A stretch of 64,000 bases of DNA from Dipteris shenzhenensis (Eukaryota > Polypodiophyta > Polypodiopsida > Gleicheniales). This document shows, one piece after another, positions 12,301 through 23,176 of the stretch. Made by a program: the position numbers and the translations under genes. Where the stretch lies: NCBI GenBank assembly GCA_047967505.1, contig CM106538.1; one strand, 5' to 3'. The notes below the pieces were generated by a model. It ran no database searches and had not been told where the DNA came from. It worked only from the letters and a program-made list of their open reading frames with translations. Position 1 is the stretch's first letter, and each line of letters opens with the position of its first letter.

Positions 12301-12404
12301 TATCAAATATGGTTATGGAATACCCCTCATGTGACATGTGACATGTCATGCTATCATTGCATTATGCTCTTATGGCATTTTCAGAAATTTACCTGTGAAT
12401 CTGG
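9252..12404. repeat. Long repeat unit, copy A
   Basis: The sequence from the CA microsatellite to about 12404 recurs at 13290-17062 with high similarity, for instance 9415-9541 against 13390-13516. No intact gene is present. Read on the minus strand, the part at about 10400-11100 is rich in lysine, glutamate and arginine codons and looks like a decayed coiled-coil protein. The remainder (11150-12400) is AT-rich. Copy A could be one arm of a large LTR-type element or half of a tandem segmental duplication. I cannot decide between these. Confidence 0.7.
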
Positions 12405-13290
12405 ACGGTTGTCTATGTTCCTTGGTAAAGCAATAACATGGCAGGGGTTACAGGCATTACCTGTCTACCCATTTGAAATGATGATATTCTAATACCTCAT
12501 TTTTATTAGATGGTGGTAGATAAGTGAACCCTGACCTCCGAGCCTGGACTACCGGATGGACTCTACACTTTTGTAAACCTACCTTGTTTGGCTATAATAC
12601 CTTCGAAATAAAATTATATCTCATTTCTTTTAAATGTTTAAATCTTGATATTTGAATTATTTTTAAATTTTAATTGTTTAGTTTAAGGCCAATCTATGAC
12701 TGAATCGACTTTATGGTTCAATTATTGAGGGGATAATGAATTCTAAACACACACACTGCTCTTCCTACTAGCCTTTGGTCCGGGCTAGTAGTATACAATT
12801 GTTTCAATTTAGTAATGGCTTCTCTTTGCTTTGGTATCTTGTAGTTTCTCTTGTCCTTTTATACAGGCTTAGAATCATCTCCTTACCAAGAGGCATTTAA
12901 GTTGATTCTCCTTTCCCCTTATGCAGGGTCGGAGTTGTCTCCTTACCAAAAGGTATCTGGATAACTCTCCTGTGTAATAATATAATTCTTAATGATTGTT
13001 TAATAGTTTGAATCCCCTTAATGGGTCAGTCATCTGACATCTTATGGTGATTTATCTTCCTTGATTTACTAACTATTGAATCTGATGCGCAGAGATTAGA
13101 TGAAAGTACACTTCGGATACCCTTTTCTATCAAGCCCACTTATGACACTTACTTCGTCATCTCCTACAAAACACTTCTATTATACTAGGAAATGTCTTGT
13201 AATTTCTCTTGTATCAATTTCTTGGGTGGGGAGTAAGTCCACATGGTGGGCTTACTCCCCAGCATGTGGTCTTACCCTCTAGGTTGGGGG
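12405..13290. other. Spacer between long repeat copies A and B
   Basis: There is no gene here. Two short related blocks near 12865-12905 and 12918-12958 share CCTTATGCAGG-like and TCTCCTTACCAA sequences. A strong inverted repeat sits at 13228-13260. The stretch ends just before the CA microsatellite that opens copy B. Confidence 0.5.
13228..13260. repeat. 15-bp hairpin with a 3-base loop
   Basis: GGGGAGTAAGTCCAC (13228-13242) is the reverse complement of 13246-13260 at 14 of 15 positions, with ATG as the loop. In RNA the odd pair would be a wobble. It lies just ahead of long repeat copy B. No terminator or miRNA precursor context is evident. Confidence 0.7.
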
Positions 13291-16158
13291 TGGGCCACAC
13301 ACACACACACACACACACACATTAATCTTGCTTAATAATTTTTTGATCATTTTCACACACATGCTCAGAATCCCCCCCGACACACTTACACATGCACATA
13401 ATAACCCCCTTGTTAGGATTCAATTTGTTAACAAGGATACTCATCCCCTTTCTCTCTATAATCATGTATGCCCTGGAATTATAACACTCATAAACTTGCC
13501 CAGTTGGAAATATTGTTGAAAAAATAATATGGTATTATTCCCCTCCTCCCTTTCCCATCACTCTTATGATATATATATATATATATAAGTTTGCAAATAC
13601 GTTCTTAATAAAATTTCCCTTTTATTTTTAATAAAAAATCCCCATTATTGTGTAATAAACCCAAACAAAAAATTTCCCTTCTTTTCCCGTGTTAAGAGTT
13701 CTTGCCTTAGGAACATGTGTTTACATTTGGTGGATAATTAAGAGATGATGTTATATGATTTTCTATTATCTCTAGGCTATCTACATACTTGGTTCCTTTT
13801 ATACCTTCATAACGTCCCCTTTGTTGGCTTACTCATCTTTACTTAAACATAGGGATTTCTCTATACAACTATAGGATATTCTCTAAGCCTATCCCTTCAA
13901 AGCATTGACCCACGTCCTCGCTCTCTTTACTTGGCCTTAACTGTTTAATTGGCGTTTTTCTTTATTTGGCCACCACGTCGACTCTACTGCACAAGACTGG
14001 CTTCTCGTGATCTTACTGATCAGTAGCTTGGCGACCTCTCACGGCTCTTCCTTTCTATACTACTAGCACTCCTTGGCCTTTCCTTCTTAGTTCTCTTCAT
14101 TGCCTCCTTGCTAGTCAGTATCGTCCGACTTCCTGGCTACCACTTGCTCCCAAGGGTTGCCTCCTTTTGTGCTGAACTCTCCCTTCCCCTTATGCTATTG
14201 CCTCTCTAAACTCTCACTGCATGGCAGTTCTTCTCGACCCCCCCTCCTTCTCTGTCGCTTGGTATGATGGGTTTCTCATCGCGGTGCCACGATGATTGTA
14301 TCTTTTGCTCTACGACTCCTATTCCATCTTCAACCCTTGTTCGACGTCTTAGTCACCTCTGGCTCGGCGTCGTCGTTGCATGGCAGCTATCATGGTCACC
14401 TTGCCTCTTTTGGTGCTTACCCTCAGCTTTAGCATAAGATTACAATTAGCTTCGGCTGCTTCTTGCCCGCCATCAAGCAAAGGTATAGTTCCTTGTTGCA
14501 GCTCGAACTCTTGCCAGAAGACCTCTCTAACTTCTGTGTTGGGGATGGGCAAGCTAGACTGGTTGGCCTCCTTCTCACGTTCGAACTTGCTTTCACTGAG
14601 TTTTTCTTGGTATTTAGCTCGCCAACCCTCCTCTCGACTTCTGCACAGTACCTCTTAGCTTTGCTTGCCTTAGCTTTTTCCTTCAATTGAAAAGTGGCTT
14701 AACTCTCATTCGCCCTTCTCTGGACCTTACTCGCCTCGCTGCTCTCTGGTCGGGAAGGCAGTTACTGTTAGCTCGTCATGGCAGGTCGCCTCCTTTAGTT
14801 CTTGAAGACGGGTCACTTTCTACGTGCTTCTTCTACGTTGTTGCTTGAGTCAGGCTTCCGTGCAAGGTCGCACAGTTAGCAGCGTCAGCTTCTCTCTTAT
14901 TGCTTTTTAATGCCTTCTTTTGCTTGGCGGGGTGTCTCTTCATGGAGTGGACGATCTACATGGCGTCGTCTTCTTGACTCTTGCGCGTTGCCGTTGTGTG
15001 AACTAGTCTTGTTTCCTCTTTTTCATTGAAGTTGCTTGTTGAGACGTAGTTTTACTCGTTGTCGACACGTGCCCTTCTTTAAAGACCGTTTCTTAATTGT
15101 GCTCTTAAGTTTTCTTCCCTCTTAATAATCTTTTGTGTAGTCAACTATAGGGTTGACTATTTTTTGTTGATTATTTCCTTCTTTTAAATCTTTAAACTCT
15201 CTTAATAGTTTGACATTTTTGCCTTCTTGCACCTTTTTTTTATGTATATAACCTACTACAATAATTTATATGTTAAAAAGTTAATGAAAGTTAGTTCCTT
15301 ATTTATTACTTTTAGGTTATTTGTACAGAGGGTGTTGACCCCGCTCACCTATTTGTTTTTCCTTTAGCTTTTTGTAGTTTTCTTCTAAATTTAATGTCCC
15401 TTAAAGTTCTTTTCTTAATTATGGTTTTTATTTTCTTTGATGCCTTTGTAGCAAAACTTATGGTTAAATGTAAAATGATTAATTATAATTAAAATTTTCA
15501 GAGTTAACCATTTGGATATTTTTAATATAATTCAATTTCTTTTAATGTTGTCCTTTTAATTATTTTTCCATTCAATTTATTGTAGTAATTGCTTGATAAG
15601 TTAGGCTTTTCGCTGTCTTACATACTTAGTTTAATTACTACTTATATAATGGATTTTTTATTAATTCTTTGTATCCTTATTTTCTTCTTTTAAGTTAATC
15701 ATTGATGTCTTTTATTAAATAAATTGTCTTAGTTAAGAGTTTGTTTTAATAAATCTCATAGTTAACCATTTGTTTACCTCATTGTCATTATTATAGCACC
15801 TGTTAATGTGAGGTTAGCTAGGGATGGCCTTGGACTTTACCCCTTGGCATTTTGGTTCCCTTGTGTTTTCCTTTTAATGCTCATTGTTTACATGTGCTTA
15901 GCTAACATTTATTGTTTAATTTTCCTCTCCTTCTTAAAATTTTTTAAACCTAGTCATCTTTTCTTAATTGTACTAGTGCTTTTTCTATAAGTGTTCCCGT
16001 CAAGTAATTATGGTTAATCTTTCAAGGATGAGGATTACCCTCCTTAGAGACTGTTGATAATTTAAATCGCTTAATTCTTATTCCTAAATTTAATGGTGTG
16101 GACTACTCCTTTCAATAATATTTTTTGTGATGGCTCCCATGATTGGTTTCAATTTTGC
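13290..16158. repeat. Long repeat unit, copy B
   Basis: This is the second copy of the 9252-12404 unit, about 4.0 kb downstream in the same orientation. It opens with a (CA)n run (13296-13322). It is interrupted at 16159 by an LTR-like and CT-rich insert. The minus-strand frame at about 14429-14686 (KEKAKASKAKRY, VGELNTKKNSVKASS) shows the lysine-rich, coiled-coil-like composition best. Many stops interrupt it on both sides, so I do not call a gene. Confidence 0.7.
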
Positions 16159-16317
16159 TGTAATATGTTACTACCCTCGTCCAACATCTAGAGTATGGGG
16201 GGACAAGGTCCATATATAGCATGCATGGATTTTCTTTTAAAAATTCAAATATGCAAGGGAAAAATATGAAAATTTCGTGTCCCTCCTCCCACAAAATATA
16301 AGGTATATACCTTGACA
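16159..16317. repeat. LTR-like fragment, copy 1 of two
   Basis: The sequence starts TGTAATATGTTACTACCC and matches 17550-17712 closely over about 155 bp. It interrupts long repeat copy B. It is followed by CT-rich DNA to 16605. Its partner at 17550 has a primer-site-like TTGGCGCCC beside it, which favours an LTR origin. Confidence 0.5.
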
Positions 16318-16350
16318 CGTGAGCGACTGCGGTAGTGCACTCTCTCCCTA

Positions 16351-16351
16351 C

Positions 16352-16387
<36 letters not shown>

Positions 16388-16414
16388 CCTCTCCTTTGCT
16401 CTCCCTCTCTCTCC

Positions 16415-16455
<41 letters not shown>

Positions 16456-16600
16456 CAGCGCGCTTGCTCTTAGTCTCTCTCTCTCTCTCCCTCTCCCTCT
16501 CTCTTGATTCCCCCCCCCCTCTCTCTCTCTCTCTCTCTCGTGCACGCTGTCGGCAGCGTGCTCTCTCCCTACACTTATCTCTCTCTCCCCTCCTTCTCCT
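16351..16600. repeat. CT-rich microsatellite tract
   Basis: Several long (CT)n runs (about 16354-16384, 16421-16451, 16473-16504, 16520-16540) are separated by short GC-rich spacers such as CACTGCAGCGCGC and GTGCACGCTGTCGGCAGCG. The open frames across it encode only serine and leucine repeats and are artefacts. Confidence 0.85.
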
Positions 16601-16605
16601 TTGCT

Positions 16606-17062
16606 CTCATTGTTAACATGTGGTTAGCTAACATCTTTATTGTTTAATTTCCCTCTTCTTCTTAAACTTTTTAGATAGTCATCTTTTCTTAATTTCACTA
16701 GTGCTTTTTCTACAAGTGTTCCCTTCAATTAATTGTGGTTAATCTTTCAAGGATGAAGATTACCCTCCTTATAGACTATTGATGGTTTAATTTGCTTGAT
16801 TCTCATTCCTAAATTTAAGAGTATGGACTATCCCCCTCAATAATATTTTTCGTGATGGCTCCCATGGTTGATTTCAATTTTGCTCTTTTATCTCTTTTAA
16901 TTTTGGTAAATTTTCCTTTAGTTGTAGGAGGTATGCATTTATTTACAAGAATTTGAAAGGTCTATTAAATATGGTTATGGAATACCCCTCATGTGACATG
17001 TGATCTATTATCGTTGCATTATGCTCTTATGATATTTTCAAAAATTTACTTGTGAACCTAGT
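16606..17062. repeat. Long repeat unit, partial copy C
   Basis: This piece resumes the long repeat at a point equivalent to 11943 of copy A, which is upstream of where copy B broke off. About 276 bp (15883-16158 and 16606-16890) is therefore present on both sides of the insert. It ends where copy A ends, so B plus C make one complete unit with a duplicated middle. Confidence 0.65.
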
Positions 17063-17240
17063 CGTTAATGTTATTGCTGATACGGCAACTGCTGCCAGCA
17101 GGGGTGATCCATTGTATATGCAGTTTGTCTCTCCTTTATTTACAACTCTAGAGTCCATGAACCCCTACAAGCACATGGAGCGTGGGCAGCCATTTACAGA
17201 CCAAATGAATGAATTACTTGAATCGGATACAAAAGAATGA
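17052..17240 (+). pseudogene. Unrecognised protein-like fragment
   Basis: A 62-residue frame (VIADTATAASRGDPLYMQF, then NPYKHMERGQPF) has the composition of a real protein and overlaps the end of the long repeat. I do not recognise a family. It may be the tail of a retroelement gag, since a primer-site-like TTGGCGCCC and an LTR-like copy follow at 17534-17712. It has no evident start context. Confidence 0.25.
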
Positions 17241-17549
17241 ATGAATCGTCAGTTATCAACAGGGCATGAAACAGACGTGTAGAGTAGTGGTACTCGATCT
17301 CCATTCCTTCTAGCTTGATGTCCACATGATGGTTGTTGGGTGTTTTCACCACAATGGTGGAAAAATTATTAATACAAAAGTTTTGGCGTAGAGATTTTTT
17401 TAAATAAAATTTACAAAATGTAAACAATTAATAATTCTTAGGTATTTCTAATTAGAAAGGTCCACTTCCAACATAATGAAATTTCCTAGCACATAGTAAA
17501 TACCTTTGCATCAATAAGTGTATCTACATCCTAGGGCGCCAACTCAATA

Positions 17550-17712
17550 TGTAATATGTTACTACCCTCATCCAAAATTCAGAGTATGGGGGGACAAGGT
17601 CCATGTATAGCATGCATGGATTTTCTTTAAAAAATTCAAATATGCAAGGGAAAAACATGAAAATTTCGTGTCCCTCCTCTACAAAATATAAGGTATAAAT
17701 GTTGAAATGTGT
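17550..17712 (-). repeat. LTR-like fragment, copy 2, with adjacent primer-site-like sequence
   Basis: The sequence from TGTAATATG matches 16159-16317. On the minus strand it would end ...CATATTACA and be followed seven bases later by TTGGCGCCCTAG (17531-17542), a form seen at plant LTR-element primer sites. The internal region would then lie leftward, but only a short remnant is present. Confidence 0.4.
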
Positions 17713-18646
17713 GCTGCCGCAACAGCCATCCATTTTTTGTAGGATCAAAGATCCGTCGGATGTGACAAGCTGCCACTTCTGCTTTCATTTTCCATGTCTT
17801 CATCAAGGTCTTTTCCAAGACTTATTGTCCCAAAGTAAGATCTAAGTGGTGGGTAGGGAATCTAGCTTGTGGATCTCCGTCTCCATCCTCTATCTCCATA
17901 TTTTTACACTGAGATCGTGCCAAGTGTCTTCTTCTTGATTGGATTACCTTTTGACTTGAACCCTTCCTATCAGTGTAACCATGTTAAATTTTTCTCAAAA
18001 GTGGGATTAAAATACCCCTCCTTTTGAATGCACATGGTACACTAAACTTTTTGGAGGTGAACCCCCTGAGGTCCTTCTACACTAGACTTGCGAAAGGCCT
18101 TATTGAGGTCATGTAGTGTGAGTGTATTATCAAAGTTGATGTTATGGGGGAGTAGTATGGCTTTGAGTGTGTGTAAAAAGATAAGTGTACATGTCGAGGA
18201 CCGTGTGTGGTGTGAAACAGAGGGTAGAAGCATGGGATGATGCTTCTTGCAACCTATCATTGATTTGATCGAGGTCTCGTGTTGGAGGGGAAGAAGCCAA
18301 TGTTGTCTAAAGGTCCACCGCCTATAGTCTCTGAATTTGCTGCTCTCTTTGTTTGGCAACTGCATAAAGTTTTTCTATTAGGGCATGCTATTATTGGACC
18401 TATAGCTCCAATGCCTACTTTGTTTCTACTACCTGGGCATGTTGTTGTTGATCCAGTGTGGCTTGTTCTTGCAATGCCTCAAACTCGAGGAGTTCACCAC
18501 ATAATACGTAAGATAGGACATGAGTTCAATAGAAGGGGTTTTATTTTCTTATAGAGTTGTCCCAGTGGTGAAAATCTTATCACCTGTATTGGTACTTCTA
18601 CAATGTCTTGAATCCTTTGCTTTTGGAGGGTCCGCATGGTAGATAA
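17713..18646. other. Decayed element DNA, no intact gene
   Basis: Read on the minus strand, about 18500-18050 gives glutamine-rich, coiled-coil-like pieces (ALQEQATLDQQQHAQVVE, DLDQINDRLQEASSH) broken by several stops. This looks like an old gag domain. No protease, integrase or reverse transcriptase follows. The plus-strand frames here are shadows. Confidence 0.3.
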
Positions 18647-19301
18647 TGTTAGATATGCTCAATGCCCCACCTTCTTGGAAACCACCAGTGGTCCAAGGTG
18701 CTCAAGTTTAAGGCCCCCATATGAGGAGAAGCCATGTGTGAGCCTGGGACACTGGATAAATCATGACTTGCATGTCAAATGAGGTCTATCAATGAGACTG
18801 TTATGGTAGAAAGGTGATATGTGTGAGTCTAGCATACGGGCTAGGCAGGGTAGGTAAGCTGGTAGCATAACAAGGCGCATTGTCTTGATTGTGTGGGAGC
18901 CCCTTATTCTTGCTGGCCCCCCTAGTAGGGGTTCAGGGGCGAGAGCCACCGAGGCGACGGTATACGGAATATTCCATGAATATTCCATGGACGACTAGTC
19001 AATTCCACCGACTAGGTTGACTGGTCGGTTCCACCGACTACGTTGATCAGACTATCGCCCTCATAGCTATAAAGAGGTGACCTTCCTAGTCCATTGTATC
19101 AGATCAGATTTTCTAGCTAGTAGCTCTTCACCTAGGATCTATCTAGATCATCATCTAAGCTCCACTGTGGGAGTACACGGGTGGATAGAGCCATCATTTG
19201 TACTACATCAGTATTGAAGGAAATTTTTTTTCATCTCCAATTTGATGTGTACTCTCTATTCTTTGTTTAGTTTCTATTCTGCTGCGCCATGTAATTTAAC
19301 A
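18647..19301 (+). mobile_element. Lone copia LTR (655 bp)
   Basis: It begins TGTTAGATATGCTCAATG and ends GTAATTTAACA. It is the reverse-complement counterpart of the two LTRs of the copia element at 41821-46515, so it belongs to the same family in the opposite orientation. It shares the CATATGAGGAGAAGCCATGTG block, the GAATATTCCATGGACGACTAG block and the GTCGG-type short repeats. No internal region is attached. The flanking five bases (GATAA and AATAG) do not match, so it does not look like a simple solo LTR made by recombination within one insertion. Confidence 0.85.
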
Positions 19302-19369
19302 AATAGGTAGGTGGAGGACCTCAGTCTCTGAAATTGCTCTTGTTCCATTTGTCTTAGCAATGGGATAGA

Positions 19370-19800
19370 TATGGTACGGGAGGAGGAAGTTGTGAGAATC
19401 CTACAAACAAGGACAAAGCAGAAAAACGAGAGAAAAACAAGAGGTGGAGCTTTCATACTCGTCTCTTTCATGTATTGTTTTTTCCTTGAGATAAAAAAGG
19501 AAAGGAGGAGAGAAACTCAAGAGAAAGGAAGGGAAACTAGAGGAGAGGGAGAAAGAAACCCTAAACCTGTTCGAGGTTTAAGGGGGTTTAGGGTTTAGGG
19601 TTGGGGGGGTTTAGGGAATTTGGACAGGTTTAAGGGGTTTGAGGGAGTTTGGGGGGTCTTCAAGGTTCAAGGGTTTGGAGGGGCTAAGGGGTTTTGGGTA
19701 CCAGAGAAGGGTTTGGGGGTTTTTGGGGGATTTGGGTGTTTGACTTGACTAGGGGGAGGGCTTTAAATGTGTTCAATTGGAGAGGGTAAGTAGTAACAAA
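19370..19800. repeat. Purine-rich tract with telomere-like TTTAGGG units
   Basis: GA-rich DNA (19480-19560) passes into G/T-rich DNA. Around 19583-19616 there are adjacent plant telomere-type units (GTTTAGGGTTTAGGGTT), and degenerate GGGTTT-like words continue to about 19740. An AAACCCTAA telo-box occurs at 19556-19564. It is short and imperfect, so it is interstitial or fortuitous rather than a chromosome end. Confidence 0.6.
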
Positions 19801-20109
19801 TCATCATATGGGGGGCTACGTCTCAGGAATGTGGATTGGCTTTGTGAGAGATTTCATTGTCCTTGCACGCATTGCAAGTGAGGGGTTCATCATCAGTGCC
19901 ATATTGTCATGTGCCACTTGCACATGTATGAAGAGGCACCACCAAAAGAGGATATTGGTCATCATGCTAGTGCATCATCGGTAAAGCAATGATATTTGAG
20001 TGATTCATGGATATTTATATTGTGGGTGGTAGCAAGCTAAGGGTGTCCACTTTTTGACCACTCCAGGCAAAGTGTGACACGCCCAACTCACAAATACAAA
20101 GGATTGGAG

Positions 20110-20870
20110 TACCTCCATTGTGGTATTGCATGCAATCGAACTTCAACACGTGGAGGTTCAAGAGCTAATGAGTGGAGGTTTGGGAGGAGAAAAAAATCTC
20201 GATTGTGGTATTGTGCAAAAATCAAAGCTCAACAAACAAACCTTGAACGTGGTTATGTGTCATCCAGCATGCCTACCTTATTGGAGGTGTGTGGCAGCCT
20301 ACATGCTCATCCAAAAACCTCGATCGCGGTATTTGGGCAGGATACTCTATGCACATGTGGCCATGTGCTAGCAAGCCAAATACCTGGATCATGGTATTTT
20401 ATACCTCAATCATGGTTTTTATACCTTGATCATGGTATTTCATGCCTCGATCATGGTATGCATGGATGACACATCTTGCGCCCATGGCAATGTGTTGGCA
20501 TTCCAAGTACCTTAAAGGAGGTATGTAGTCATGGCATATGCTTAGCATTTGGCAAGGCAAGTCCTACGTGGTATGCTTGCGTGGTTTTTTCAAAAATTGA
20601 TTTGTCATAGAACTGGCATGCTGAGTTGGCATAAAAAACCTCGATCGTGGTCATTTCATGGATCCTTCACATGCATAGGTGTTGCATGAAAACCTCGATC
20701 GAGGTATGGTTTTGTGTGCCTCACATGCATACGTGCATGAAAAAAACCTTGATCGTGGTATGTTCATACATTTGTCGCATGCATGGATGTCACATCAAAA
20801 TCTGCTATCGAGGTATGTATTATATGGTATGTTGCTTTACCCTATCAATTACCACGATCGAGGTAATTGA
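20110..20870. repeat. Array of about 13 copies of a palindrome, ACCTCGATCGAGGT type
   Basis: Copies start near 20110, 20196, 20240, 20317, 20382, 20403, 20423, 20444, 20638, 20692, 20746, 20800 and 20851. The clearest (20692) is the perfect 14-bp palindrome ACCTCGATCGAGGT followed by AT. Others differ mainly at CG positions (ATCATGG, ATTGTGG). Spacing is regular in two blocks: 20-21 bp for 20382-20444 and 51-54 bp for 20638-20851, with TGCATG words in the spacers. It could be the subterminal region of an unrecognised DNA transposon, a minisatellite or a protein-binding array. Open frames across it are repeat-derived. Confidence 0.8.
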
Positions 20871-20969
20871 CTATGATAAGCCATTGTCATTACCAAGGGG
20901 ATGCTGACACATGTCTGGAGTTTATTAGTCCAAAACTAGGATTGAGGTGGCATTTGCAATTTTTCGATG

Positions 20970-21470
20970 GAAATAGTTGACAAACATCTTGGACGGACAT
21001 GGCAAGTGGAGGCGATCCAGATGCAAGGCAACACGATGAGGGGAGGGGTAGGGCGATGAGGGGAGGGGCGCCCGAAGATTCCAGGTTGGTCATCATTTGT
21101 AATGTGTTTCAATATGCATTTTTGGTGGGGGCAAGGCAGAGGTAGCATGTTGGCTGAGGTGGAGGCGGGGGGAGGGTGGCCGAGGGTAGAGAGGGCGAGG
21201 CAAAGGGAGCAGGGTGGCAAAGCACAGAGAGATGAGATTGAGGGTGTAGGGTTCCCTTTGGCATGGAGGATGTAGGCAGAGGGAGGGAGGGAGGGTGGAG
21301 AAGGAGAGAGCAGGGTGGCTGAGGGAAGGGGGAGGTGGAGGGAGGGGGGAGGGAGGTGGAGGCATAGGGAGGGGCGTCAGGCAGAGGGAGGTGGGGAGTG
21401 GGCAGGGAGGTGGAGGTGGAGGTAGGGGGGGAGTGAGAGGCTGCAGTAGCTTGGGCACGGTGTGGGGCAA
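20970..21470. repeat. Purine-rich GGAGG-type low-complexity tract
   Basis: The plus strand is dominated by GGAGG, GGGAGG and GAGGTGG words, most strongly at 21270-21440. The 191-residue minus-strand frame across it is proline and leucine low complexity and is not a gene. Confidence 0.75.
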
Positions 21471-22985
21471 ATTCACTATGGAAATCCCAATCATTGGTAC
21501 AGAAATCATAGAGGGAGGGGGGCTACCACATGTCGACTTGTCTATAGGTTGAGACATCAGGTTTTTTTTCTGCATCTTAAAGATGAAGGGGATATCCAAA
21601 TCTTTCCTTAAAAATTCAAATGTCTCAATCTTTCCCAAAAAACTGTGTTGCATTTTTCGTGTCCTCATTTGGGAATTGTAAGCTTAATCTTTGTGCTACG
21701 CAGTCAAATCCCAATGGCAATCTATGTCTTTTCAAAGCATCCTTGTGTACCCCAATGAAGTGATGTATACATTAATGGTGAGAAACATTATCCAAAAAAG
21801 ATCTAAAAATGTGTGAAGACGATTTCTTTCATTTGCTCAAAAAGAAATGTAGAGGGTTGTTTTGCTGGACAGTTTGTCTCTTCTCATGTCTTTATGTTTT
21901 AAAATTTGGAAGCAGTGAACATGAGATTTTGAGATGTACATTAATTCATTGGAATTTGTTAAGCATAGTGCTTAAGTTATGATGTTTAACAAGTGAACGA
22001 GTTTGTTGGATGGTATAGTGATGGAATGAGCTTTTATAATGGATTGTACATGAGTCTGTGGGCTTGGTTCAATGTTACAAGTATTTGTCTTTGAACTCTT
22101 AAGTATTTTTTTGACTCACATCTTTATCGTCAATGCAACTATAGTCACAAGTAGCATGACCTGTCGATAGACAGGCTAAACCTTTGTCCAATTTCAAGGT
22201 TTACATCCTAGGTTGCCTTTAATTTCTACGAATAAAGTACTAAAGATGATTGCAAAATGTATCAAGAATAGAGGTCCTCCATGTAGTTTTGTTAGAATGT
22301 GCAAAACAAATAGAGGCAGGAATAGGCCATGTTCTCTCAAAGCATATACCTCTGAAGTCTTTGTGCGACTTTGCGTGCTCCTTTGCGTAGCTTTGCTTAG
22401 CTCAACACAAACCTCAACTTCTACATTGCTAGAAAGGAATCCCCTCTTCATATTAAAAGGAGGCGCCTATATGTACATGTTAGCAAGTGGGAATGGTTGA
22501 CACATGAGAAGTTAAGGACTCTAGTCCCTCTTGCTTTCTCTCAACCATTTCAATGCCACAGTTATGCATCTCTAGCATAATGTAAGGAGTCAAGCGACAC
22601 TTGACTTCTCACATTGACAAATAGACTCACCTAATACAATGGTAGAACCCAATTCACCTCGTTGAATAGCAGCCCACACATTTTACAAGTTAGTAGATAA
22701 TTTTCATAGAGGCAATAGCTATCGAGCTATTCATCCAAGAGCAATAAATTTTCAAAGTTAATAAAGAAATAAGTTATACCCTTCATTAGAATTTTGCTTT
22801 TATTCACTTGTATTATCACTTCCACTATTATGCATGAAAGGATTTGCAAACTTTCATTTGAAGTAGAAAAATGTAAAAATGAAAGAATTGTTGATAGACA
22901 TTATGGAGAGATAGAAGAATAGTTACACTTGATGATAGTCATGGATAGAAACATGTAGAATACCCCAAAACATGTACCAAATACT
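21471..22985. other. AT-rich stretch without a supported gene
   Basis: I see no domain, splice structure or clear repeat here. Small frames at 22194-22500 on both strands overlap each other and have no recognisable content. Confidence 0.4.
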
Positions 22986-23005
22986 TGGTCCTCTAGGGAC
23001 GCCAA

Positions 23006-23165
23006 TGTTGTTATTATGGATGTGGGAGAGGAGAGCATGCACAAAGGGGTAAGGAGACCCCCAAAGTGGTGGAGCAAAAGCTACTCCAGCTTATTCCTCT
23101 ATCATATATATATGAGTATACATGGGCACTATACATTGGGTGGGCACATTGCCCTTACCCCAACA
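23006..23165 (-). repeat. Short LTR-like block (160 bp) between a polypurine tract and a primer-site-like sequence
   Basis: The block has TGTTG...CAACA ends. Read on the minus strand, it is preceded by AAGTGGGAGGT (23166-23176), a good polypurine tract. It is followed by TTGGCGTCCCTAGAGG (22990-23005), which resembles a retroelement primer site. A single LTR with both signals is expected inside a tandem element pair, or when one LTR serves two elements. The ends are seen directly; the interpretation is inference. Confidence 0.4.
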
Positions 23166-23176
23166 ACCTCCCACTT

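Noticed and set aside
16112-16616. Arginine/glutamate and serine/leucine frames of 93-113 residues
   Set aside because: Produced by (CT)n and (GA)n microsatellites.
20074-20469. 131-residue plus-strand frame
   Set aside because: Runs across the palindrome array; the similar phrases in it come from the repeat.
21093-21668. 191-residue minus-strand open frame
   Set aside because: Almost entirely proline and leucine low complexity from a GGAGG-rich tract.
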